Source: Tigriopus japonicus (taxonomy: Eukaryota > Arthropoda > Copepoda > Harpacticoida > Harpacticidae). From it: 64,000 nucleotides of DNA. A program made the position numbers and the translations under genes. The stretch covers positions 2,654,803 to 2,718,802 of the forward strand of contig CM021314.1 in NCBI GenBank assembly GCA_010645155.1, given 5' to 3'. Below the pieces are notes generated by a model. That model ran no database searches. It was not told the DNA's origin and saw nothing but the letters and a program-made list of their open reading frames with translations. Of this stretch, positions 51,201 through 60,626 are shown one piece after another; the first letter of the stretch is position 1, and each line of letters opens with the position of its first letter.

Positions 51201-54200
51201 AAACTTCATTATGACCAGATTATTTTATTTCATATCAATTTTGGTATTGGACAAAGCTCGGAATGGTAAAAAAGCTCGTTGCTGATCAAGTTTAGAAACG
51301 TGGTCAAGTTTAAAGCAAATCGTTTTGCAAAATGCATCTAACGATTCCTTAGGGATTAGCAAAACATCTTTCGAAATATGGCTGCGTGAATTGAGAACCC
51401 AATTTATTTGGAAGGCACACTTTTCATCTCTTCTCTTTTGGGCTTCTTTTTTGTTTGATTGTCTTTGCGTAGTCTCCAAATAGAAATACGAAAGTCGATG
51501 CTGTTCCATCTTCAAAGATCGTTTCTGGCAAATATCTGTCGTCCAAAATGACCCAACCCAATCCTCATTTTATTTGAAGTCGAATATGGTTACAGCTCCG
51601 AAGTAATTGTAGTTATGATGAATTGTATGATTTTGATTGAAATTAAGGTTTCGCTTTTTTCGTCACTAATCATAGTTGAAAAAAACTTTTTAGAAAATAA
51701 AACGTTCATTTCTTCATGTTCAATTCAAGATATTAGGTCGGTTGTTGAGGTAGTTTGGAAGTATAGTAGAAGCACATCTAGAAGCATAGAAGAAGCATAA
51801 AAGAAGCACATGACGCGCAATAGAAATAACCATGCTCGATCAAGTTTCGCTACATAAGCTGTGTTTTTCAAAAGCAGCTGTGTTTTTCAATAGCAGCTTA
51901 TGTAGCAAACTTGATCGAGCATGGTTATTTCTATTGCGCGTCATGTGCTTCTTTTATGCTTCTTCTATGCTTCTAGATGTGCTTCTACTATCCTTCCAAA
52001 CTACCTCAATAACCGACCTATTAAGTGGTCGCGCGTCAAATGTACTAATTTGATTAGCACGATTATATTGAAGTATAGTCAAAATAGCCATGTTCGAGTA
52101 TGGTCTCAGTACATAAGTTGTTTCAAAGGCAGCTTATGTTTAAATTGGTGCCGTTTACACCTGACCTAGTGCTCCTTAAAACGTTGTACATTAGGGTAAT
52201 GAAAACAAGTGTTACTAACTTATGTAAATATTTAACGAGCCAAGGATCTTGCTCTTAAAAAACAGTCCATATTGAAATCAGGTTCATAAAAAACAACTTG
52301 ACCCAAAAAAAATCATTATGACGCCCGGTTCAAAAAAACCCTCGTTAAGACCGAAATGTTCGCATAGATTTTCAAAATTGAAGTTCATTCACGAAACCCT
52401 CTTCATTTATTTTTCAGTGAAGGCCAATTACTCGCTCAGGAATCAATGACGTCTCACATTTTCCCTGTCTTGGACCAAGTGATAGAAAAGGACACGGATT
52501 ACACCTGCTCACGGTTGAACATTAGTAGTTGCTCTTGGTCAGAGGAGAATGACCAAATGACCGTTACCATTTATAATCCATTGCCCAGAGCCCTTCAATT
52601 GAATGTGAAACTACCAATTCAAGATAAAATGATAGTCCAAGCTTATGATAGCACTGAAGAGCTTGCCGTGGAATATGTTCCAATTCCTGTAGAAGTGTTG
52701 GCTCTACAAGAAAGGGAGAGTTCATTATCCGTCTTAGATGCCGTTTTTAGAGTGACAGACATTCCTGCATTAGGTAAACAGATGATTGGGAATTCTCATT
52801 CTTGACATTAAAAATTCCATTTCTTCACGGTTTTCAGGATTTAAAGTGATTTACATCTTGCAAAAACCTTCCGAAAACTCGTTATTAAAACCGTTGACGA
52901 CCCAAACTCCAGAAGATTTTCAAAAGGATTTGCCAGATGATTTCAACGTTCAATTGGGACATTATCTTTCCCATCAGGACTTTGATAGCCAAGTAAGTAG
53001 AGAGCTCATATCTCCTAGTGTCCAAATAAAACCAAGGAACACTTCTTTGATCTTCTGTCTGTAGGCCTCGGGTGCCTATATCTTTAGGCCCAAGGAGCAG
53101 GAAGCCCATATGAGCTCCATTGTTTCAGTAGAAAAGTATGAAGGAGAGCTTCTCAATGAATGGAGACTCAAGTTGGACATTGACTGGGCCAGTCTTATTG
53201 TGAGAAAATATGAAGACAACGTTGAATACGAAGTCGAATGGTTGGTAGGACCAATCCCAAGTGAGTATTCTTCTAGTTGCAGGCAAAAAATACGGACCTT
53301 ATAGGTCAGTTGTTGAGGGCATTTGGAAGTTTAGTTGAAGCATAATGGAGGTACATGAAGGAAGCATAGTAATACGCATTAAATATAACCTCGTTCAAGT
53401 GCAGTTTCAGTACATAAGCTGCAGTTTTCAATCGCAAAAACGCAACTTAAGTTCTGAGACTAAACTTGAGCATGGTTAATTCTACTTGGTCTTACTATGC
53501 TTCTTTTATGCTTTAACTCTACTTACAAATGCCCTCAAAAACTGACCAATTGTCTCTGTGTGGCATGTTGACCCATACAAGATTTATTTTAAAGTTTGGC
53601 AAAATCAAGTCAGATTAACAAGCCTCGAGTAAATACTCGAAACCGGGGCGAGTTTATACTCGATGAACGTTAATCTGACTTGATTTTTCTATACTCTAAA
53701 ATAAATCTTATGTGCACTAACACGCGGCCTGCCATCACACATTATCATCTAGTTGAGAAACGCTGACTTGTCGAGTTTTTCAGTTGATGATGAAGAGCCT
53801 CAAGGAAAGGAGGTTATCCTAAAATATACCAACTCTGGTGTGGCTAATGAAGGTCGCTTTTTCACGGATGCCAATGGTCGCCAGATGATCCAACGACAAC
53901 GCGATGCCAGACCATCTTTCGATTTGGAAGTTGGGGCTGAGGAGGAACCAATTGCTTCCAATTACTACCCTGTTACAACAGGTGAGACTCAAAGAAACAG
54001 CATGAAGAGCCTATTTTACATTTCCTTTTCCCCCTGAAGGTATCTTTATTGAGGATGAAGTGAGTCAAATGTCACTTTTGAACGATCGTTGTCAAGGAGG
54101 CTCCAGTTTGAAGGATGGTGAAGTTGAGCTGATGATCCACAGGAGAACTTTGGTAGATGACAAGCGAGGGCTCTTGGAAGTGCTCAATGAGACCGCTTTT

Positions 54201-54743
54201 GACGACAATTCGGGTCTCATTGTGAGAGGTAAACACTTCTTCTTCAAAAGTGAAGATGAGACATCGATCGTTTGGAGACGCCACAAAATGCAAGAGCAAT
54301 ATCTTCAACCAACATTACTATTCTTCGACACATTGGAGACATTGCAAGATTGGCAAGGGTCCTCAGTTCCCAAAACTTGGTCTGGGATCAACGCGGATGA
54401 ACTTGGCGATAATGTCAATGTGCTAAGTTTGGAACCGTGGGACGATGGAAAGATCCTGTTAAGATTGGAACATATCTTTGAAAAACAAGAGGAAATCGTG
54501 CAATCACAAGTGGCCACCGTGGATTTGAAAGAACTTTTCCCAGCCTTCGAAGTCACCGACATCTTGGAAACCACTCTAGGTGGAAATGCTCCTCTGGAAT
54601 CTATGGATCGTCTCCATTGGAACACGAAGAAATGGACCTCGGAACATGACGCATATCATTCCATGATCCGACGTCAAGAGGACAGTCTAATCAGTTTGGA
54701 ACCCATGCAAATCCGAACCTTCATCCTGACTATTAGTAGCTAA
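48300..54743 (+). CDS. MAN2B1: Lysosomal alpha-mannosidase (GH38)
   Basis: Hydrolyses alpha-linked mannose from N-glycans in lysosomes. Twelve exons: 48300-48441, 48511-48673, 48734-48939, 49006-49163, 49224-49388, 50070-50340, 50411-50642, 52418-52773, 52838-52992, 53065-53260, 53784-53981 and 54040-54743. All borders are GT-AG with matching phases, giving 981 aa. A hydrophobic signal peptide covers about residues 8-24. Zinc ligands are H59 and D61 in PHSHDDVGW; the nucleophile is D183 in WQIDPFGHS; the third histidine is H426 in [10 protein letters not shown]-terminal beta domains carry [10 protein letters not shown] and [12 protein letters not shown]. Most introns are 58-72 nt; introns 5, 7 and 10 are longer and hold MITEs. 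A beta-strand segment before ASGAYIFRP looks about 25-30 residues shorter than in relatives. All catalytic residues are present, so it is probably active. Confidence 0.95.
49831..49935. mobile_element. Partial foldback MITE in MAN2B1 intron 5
   Basis: This stretch matches the right half of the MITE family: ACTGAGATTGCACTCGAGCTT, a TTATTTCTACTTG segment, TTACTATACTTCAAC, TCTACTTCCAAATGCCCTC and a terminal TCAACTGATC. The left arm is missing or too diverged to see. It lies inside a 681-nt intron of a gene whose other introns are mostly near 60-70 nt. Confidence 0.65.
51736..52018. mobile_element. Foldback MITE, near-perfect palindrome, in MAN2B1 intron 7
   Basis: 283 bp, flanked by TA on both sides (51734-51735 and 52019-52020). 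The two arms are almost perfect reverse complements for about 120 bp, meeting at a centre near 51857-51900 that contains two TGTGTTTTTCAA units. The arms contain GGTCGGTTGTTGAGGTAGTT and CATGCTCGATCAAGTTTCG blocks. No coding capacity. The high arm identity suggests this is the youngest copy in the window. A transcript of the intron would form a very long hairpin. Confidence 0.93.
52067..52140. mobile_element. Fragment of the same MITE family, MAN2B1 intron 7
   Basis: Contains ATATTGAAGTATAGT, CCATGTTCGAGTATGG and a CAGTACATAAG/CAGCTTATG pair, as in the inner part of the foldback MITE, but the ends are missing. It lies about 50 bp after the complete copy. Confidence 0.6.
53304..53547. mobile_element. 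Foldback MITE in MAN2B1 intron 10
   Basis: 244 bp. It starts GGTCAGTTGTTGAGGGCATT after a TA and ends with the inverted form AATGCCCTCAAAAACTGACC. The arms are imperfect, with CATAAGCTGCAGTTTTCAATC at the centre. It is an older, diverged relative of the copies at 14198 and 51736. It accounts for about half of a 523-nt intron. Confidence 0.87.
53579..53711. repeat. Short inverted repeat in MAN2B1 intron 10
   Basis: AAGATTTATTTTAAAG and AAATCAAGTCAGATTAAC on the left pair with GTTAATCTGACTTGATTT and TAAAATAAATCTTA on the right. The 50-bp centre holds a nested GAGTAAATACTCG / CGAGTTTATACTCG pair. It lies just after the MITE but shares no sequence with it, so it is a second foldback element. Confidence 0.75.
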
Positions 54744-57201
54744 TCATCATACACCATCCTCGTTGTTGCAGTTGTATTTTATGCTTTCAATCGTTTGCTC
54801 AAGGCATTAATATTCTAGTACGTAAAGCAAGTAAGCGCCCTGCCCGACACACGCTCCTCGTCAAATGCTGGCCTTTATTTACGTCAGGCGGCTGTTTCAT
54901 GCCATAGATCTTCGTAGTCTTCACTTCGTTCGTTCGTTCGTCCGCGTTGGGATCCCAAACGCTTGGAACGAGAGGGATCACTGAAGAGCGCTCTTTTCTC
55001 GGTCTCTCTGGCCTCAGAGGATCCTCCATATTAAAAGGACACACTAAAAGAACGTCCGTAGACGAATCATAGGAACTGAAACGCCTCACCATCAGATTTT
55101 GAAAGCGAGTATATTTGTTGTTGTGAGAGAGCCAAAGGTAGACAGACTTGTTTAACTTTAGTAGAGTGTGGAACAGTCAGAAAAATGAAGTGAGTCCAAA
55201 CAACTGGCAAATTTAGGTCTGCTTGATTGATGGTTTTGACCCCTCCATGACGGTTTCGTGAATGGGGGTCTTCCAACAGACGTGTTATCGACCGGTTCCT
55301 CTGAAAGCAAAAGAAAATCAGACCATCGTTGAGCGTTTCGGTTGCCTAGTGCAATTCCATTAGACCTATGCGGTTTTCCAAATTACAAGTGTGAGTTCCA
55401 ATGATCTCTAGGTTTCCCTGACTCCTGTTTCCCGAGCCACAAAGTGTTGCCAAATTCTCTTCAATTTGAATACTCTGGCAGTGCACTGACTTAGCGTTTT
55501 GTGGGTGGGTGGGTTGGTTGGTTGGTTGGTTGGTCGGAATCGAGAACTCCTCACTTTGAGCTTATGAGCCCAAATCATCACGAGACAGCGATGTTCCCAG
55601 TCCTTCTTCGCGAGGACCATGGACCCACCAGCGATGGAACAGTTGTGAAAGAAGAACAAGTGTAGCCTTTGTTGGTTGTTCCATAGCGGAAAGTGGTGGG
55701 TTGGTTGGCTGGTTGTGAAGGCCAAACTGGAGAAAGAGAGAGACGACGACCAAAAAGGCTCAAGAAGAGCACGAGGAAGAGCAAAAGAGTCAGCAGCCTT
55801 GGAAAGGAGAAATGGGTATGGTAAAGTGACCTGGTTACTGCTTGTGTGAAGCTCCAGGAAACGAACACGAACGACAAAACTACAAACACAGTACCATATT
55901 CATGCTTTCATCCCGATTATGTGATAGATTCGCCGAGTGAGATCGTCTTCAATGGAACTGGTTGTTTATACCCAAATGTGATTTGTTGTGTCTGCTTTTC
56001 GTATTGTTATCGTCTGGATTGATATCCGTCTTCTGTGATCTGCTTCAACAACCGTCAATGGAACGAAAGTGAATAAATACTAAGGATTGTCCACGAAAAC
56101 CAAACTCACTTTCAAGACATCATTGCTTGAATTATTTTGCCCACACGTAAGTTCCAAAAAAGTTGGCGCACATTGTGGTTAGTTAATGAATAATAACCAT
56201 CCTTCTCAGAACTGTTTAGCAGGACGAAGCTGCATTTTTAATGACGGTTATTAAAACATGACTCATTGGGGGAAAATTGTGTGTTTCACCCTCGATAATG
56301 AAACCAAACAAAGATAGTTAGGTGCAACAACAACAGCTCACTAATATGAAAGAGTAATACGGTCTCCCCTATTAATAGCGTTGACTGAAGGTATGTTTAA
56401 AAAGAGCGGAATCCAATAAGTTGAAAAAATGAGATGTTTGCAAAAAATGATTCCCCAACGTCCCCAAAATTGAGAAAACGGAAATCTGGAACACCTTGGT
56501 CATTGGTTAAACATCGTTCCATTGACATGGAGGTCATGCCATCAGATCGAGTTCTTGGAACCGAGTTCAAGTTTCGTCATGCCTTGGAAATCGTCAAATT
56601 GGGCATGCCAATCAGTGACATCGTAAATGCTTCAAAAATAGTCTGATTATATGGCTTGGAATAATTCCTGATATAGAACGCCTCTTTCTTTTACGTCAAT
56701 CGCTCAATTATACAAATTATAGCAAGATGAAGACTGTGAAGAATTTTTTAACCAAACACAAAATTGATTAAGTCTCCGATTTTCTTTGAGCCTTCAAAGC
56801 TTCTTTGATTAGTTGGTTGGTTGGATTCCTTTTTTGGTACTCAGGACGATCACTATTCTTGAGAAAATTAGCTACAGTTTTTAAGCGACATCAATCATGA
56901 AACTGTCCCCTTGGTGTTTTAACTAGATCATGCTCCACCACAGGGGGAATAAAATTGTTCAAGGATAACGCATTGTTATTTTCTGACACTTTTGGTCCCA
57001 CAAATTATGGTGGCCTCCCCTCCAAATATCGATCCCGAGGGCATTTTAGTCCAGAAGAAGAAGAAGAAGAAATGCCACAATTAAAGTCAACTGAGTGTAA
57101 ACAACTGAAAAAGAAAGTGGTTTCAAAAGGAGTTCATTTGGGTTCGTGGGTTCCGTAGAAACAAATACTTTCACTTTTTGGTCAGTTTCCACAAGTACAG
57201 C
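54744..57201. other. Intergenic DNA downstream of MAN2B1
   Basis: No recognisable gene. A canonical AATAAA is not evident close after the mannosidase stop. Repeat tracts such as CGTTCGTTCGTTCG near 54926 and the GGTT array at 55501 are present. The ATG frame at 56434-56646 (70 codons, basic) is not recognised. Confidence 0.4.
55501..55534 (+). repeat. (GGTT)n / (GGGT)n microsatellite
   Basis: Two GTGG/GTGGG units pass into six GGTT units. A second, looser GGTTGGTTGGCTGG tract occurs near 55700. Confidence 0.85.
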
Positions 57202-57298
57202 GGCTAGTTTTTTAGACGCACAAGATCGATCTCAAGATCGTACTTAAGTACTCCAAGTCCAATCTTGAGATCGATCTATATGTCTAAAAAAACTAGCC
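57202..57298. repeat. 97-bp palindrome
   Basis: GGCTAGTTTTTTAGAC and GATCGATCTCAAGAT on the left arm pair with ATCTTGAGATCGATC and GTCTAAAAAAACTAGCC on the right, around a 23-bp centre. Probably a miniature foldback element; no clear target duplication. Confidence 0.8.
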
Positions 57299-57503
57299 TC
57301 TGGTTTTTCAGATTTCAGCCAAAGTATACATGCTGAAGTTTTTAGGGTTTACTTGGCAATTTTGTTTTATTTTTGAAAAAAAAAAACTTTTATTTTAGAG
57401 GCACATTTTTCAACTTTGCTTTATTTCTTAACGTATGTTCTGGTCTCATACCATCGAATCGAGTTGTCGGAAAGGAAACTTACGGAACTACATTACTCTA
57501 GAG

Positions 57504-57776
57504 CAGGGTTAGGCAAACGGTGGGCCGCGGCCCACTTGTGGGCCCAAAGGTGGTCTTTGGTGGGCCCAAGGGTGGTCTTTGGCGGTCCCAGGAACTATGG
57601 GGCAAGGTCCAACATCGTGAGCCCGGGAGACATCCATAGCACCATACTCGTGGGCCCAAAGCTCTTTGATCGTTAATTTGTGGGCCCCTGAACCAATCAA
57701 CGTCTGTTTGGTGGGCCCCTGACAACATATCATCAAATTTGGTGGGCCTTGACCCAAAAGTGGTTGCCGACCCCTG
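57504..57776. mobile_element. Small nonautonomous hAT element, 273 bp
   Basis: Ends: CAGGGTTAGGCAAACGG on the left and, reverse-complemented, CAGGGGTCGGCAACCAC on the right, the typical CAGGGGTCGGCAACC hAT end. The flanks are CTCTAGAG (57496-57503) and CTCTAGAA (57777-57784), an 8-bp target duplication with one difference. The interior repeats GTGGGCCC several times. No transposase is encoded, so it would need enzyme from elsewhere. Confidence 0.88.
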
Positions 57777-60626
57777 CTCTAGAACAAAAATTAATTTTAT
57801 GAAAAAAGAAGAGATAGTCCTTGTAACCTGGAATGGTTTGGATCACTGTTCAAACTGAGTAACCTTGAAGTTTAGCTCAAATGCCTCTAAAAAACTAAGA
57901 GTGGAATTCTAATTAAGTTTTACCGGATGTCCCATAAAAATGCGAAAGTTTCAATTTTTTTTTTTTTGCAAGCTTTAAGCATTGTTGTTATTGTTTTAAT
58001 ACTTTTGTGTAATCATTTGACTGTATTCTCTGAGACGATGCAAACAAAACAAAAGTTTGTGAGCAAAAAAATGCGAAAACCGGATTTAACGGAGGGTGTG
58101 ATGGGTTTGCCGCTTGCCCCCAAAAAATGTCCAACTTTCATTTATTGATGAACCACTCACGGATGCAGGAAATTTTCGTCCAGGTTGGGGTCCAGTTGCA
58201 CATCAAAGGTCAACGGAGTAGTGAAATACAAAATGAGGCAAAATCCTACGATTTCGATCCAATATTGCCAAAGAAAGCGTATATTTCAAAAACTAACGTG
58301 CAACAGTTGCATTGGACGAGTATTTCAAGTCATTTTTGACTGATTTCTACATAGTAGTTTTCGAAACATCGGCTTCCTTTGCCAATTTCCAGATTGATCT
58401 CATAAGTGGAATTCTACCTCACTTTGACCCACTTTGTTTGTTTTGCACCTCTCAAATCTCAAAACCTCTATTAAAATTAGAGTTAGACTTTAATTTTCAT
58501 GTTCTCATCAACACAAAGACACTTTCTTTCTTTCTTTCTTTCTTTGCTCCGAGAGAAAAATAAAATAATAAAGGCTTCTTGTACCTGTTGTTTGTTAGTC
58601 TACTAAGGATTTCTTCCCTCAAAATATTTCTTTGGAGGTAATTAGAGTTGCAATTAAAACCTTCACAATATTTGCCACTTCAGTCAGCCTTAGATTTTGT
58701 TTTTTTGTAGACTCTTTTGGAATGCAACTCCAATTAAATACGAAAAATAATATGAAAAAAACTAGTGCCTGGTTTGGGAGGCCCAGTTTTCAGTGAAGGA
58801 GATGTTGATCATTTTTTCTTCACCAATACCTTCCAGAGAGCCAAAACTGGTCAAACTGTTCAATGGAATGAGTAATTTTGAGCCAACGCTTATCCTTATC
58901 ACTAGTTATCAACTTGACCGCTTTACCATATCCCAAGGATCACTAAAGACCTGGATGCCTCGGCTACTGGTAAAGCCATTTTTCGAATTACGTGCCAGAC
59001 AGAGAAAAATCTAATCAGACCAAATGTTTGATTGGTAAATCAAAGCTCATGATCGACTGAACTTTGTGGCAGTTAGCGTAGTTTGATGCATAGAGCATAG
59101 CAGGTATTCCGACTGAACATTTGCACCTACAATCTCGGGTCATTTTTTCGCTCGTTTCTGCGCGTATGTACTGCGCCTATTACAAATTTTGGAACGTTGT
59201 TGCTCGTGAAGAGAGGAACGCATGATGCTGAAGTTCAGCCAACGACATCCTTAAATGGTAGTTTAATCAATCTTAAAAAAGCAAAGTTATTTGCTTGAAT
59301 GGAATTTGATTTAGAAAAACATCCACAACGGAATGCCTGAGCGGAGGTTCCATGTCTTACGATTTCCTTGCAAATCCCAAACCAATCGGTGTGTAGAACT
59401 TTAATTGATGTAAAAGCCTATTGGTTTGTTCATAAGGACAAACAGATAAGCGTCGAGTCAGACAAGTCCCGAAATTATTACCTATTTGTGATCATCTCGC
59501 GAGGGTCACAATAAACACAGTTTGTTACCAATTCGTCGGTAATGTGGAACCAGTCTCTCACTGAAGTAACTCGCCAACAGGTCAAGTCATTATTATTCAA
59601 AGAGGAATTAAAGGTGTTTATCCTCTGGACTTGACACTTGCAATTTTTGAGGGAATCAATTTTCAAATTTAAAAGTATAATACATTCATTTGTCAAGCAA
59701 TGCAAAGAATCCCATTTCAAAGTTATACAATTTTCTGGGAATATCGTTAAATTACGCTCAGAAAAGCGGTCAAATAGCTTGGGACCGGGGGGATGGGACC
59801 TGACCATGGGGGTTTATGGAGGTGTGCGAGGGTTCTTGTATTCCGGTTCGATCGACAAAAAAATAACTTGGTGTTAGGACATCAGGACCTTTATTAGGGT
59901 TAAGAATAAAACATATAAAAGTTATAAAACGCAATATTTCAAGTGACCCGAGAACTAAGTTAGAAAAAATCCCCCCCTTCTGAGGAGAAAGGTACAGGAG
60001 AGGTTTGAAGTGAAAGAAAGGTTGGCGGAGAGGGACTGGCAAAAGAGGCTCGATCGAGTGTACCGCTGACACCGCTAATTAGCTCTTGGTGGCGTCGGTG
60101 GTGTTATAGTCTTACCACAAACAAACATGTCTGTGCTTTCTTTATTCATGTCTGTGCTTTATTATTTGCCAAAAGTCAAAAATATCGCATTTTCGGCAAA
60201 ACTATTATTGTACGTTGGAATACTGTAACTCAAGGGGGTAACTTAACAACTGAAAGTGTTAGTAAAAGAGCCTCATTCTTAATGATCTTTTTCATTGAGC
60301 CAAGTGTTTTGTTTTGAACCTTAACTCTTGCCCATATTTTGATGGAACCCTCAACTCCAAACAACAAACTCCACTGGGTCTTTATCTCCTCATTCATTGT
60401 CTTAAAGGTCAAAGCTTTGGAAAAATACACAACTTAATGCCATTGGTGACCTCTCAAGCAATTACGCTCTCTAAGATAATCTTAAGTGGACCCAAGTCTA
60501 AAATGCCTCTTCAACTTTTTCCCTCAAGGAAAAAAAGCAAACATGAAATAATCGAGTTTGGGCACGTTCATTCACACATGGTTTTTGTCTTTGCCATTAC
60601 AGGAAGTTGTTTTTCCGCCTCTCAAA
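57777..60626. other. Intergenic DNA upstream of NCKX gene
   Basis: No recognisable gene. An ACCGGATGTCCCATAAAAAT motif near 57921 could be a lone mariner-type end. The last part probably holds the NCKX 5' UTR; a TTGCCATTACAG acceptor-like site just before the start codon suggests an upstream noncoding exon. Confidence 0.35.
58523..58545 (+). repeat. (CTTT)n microsatellite
   Basis: Five to six tandem CTTT units. Confidence 0.9.

Noticed and set aside
56434..56646. 70-codon basic ORF as a small gene
   Set aside because: It starts with ATG but has no recognised domain, no splice context and no conservation information; short open frames of this size are expected by chance.
57416..57757. Overlapping ORFs on both strands around 57.5-57.75 kb
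   Set aside because: They arise from the repeated GTGGGCCC interior of the hAT element.
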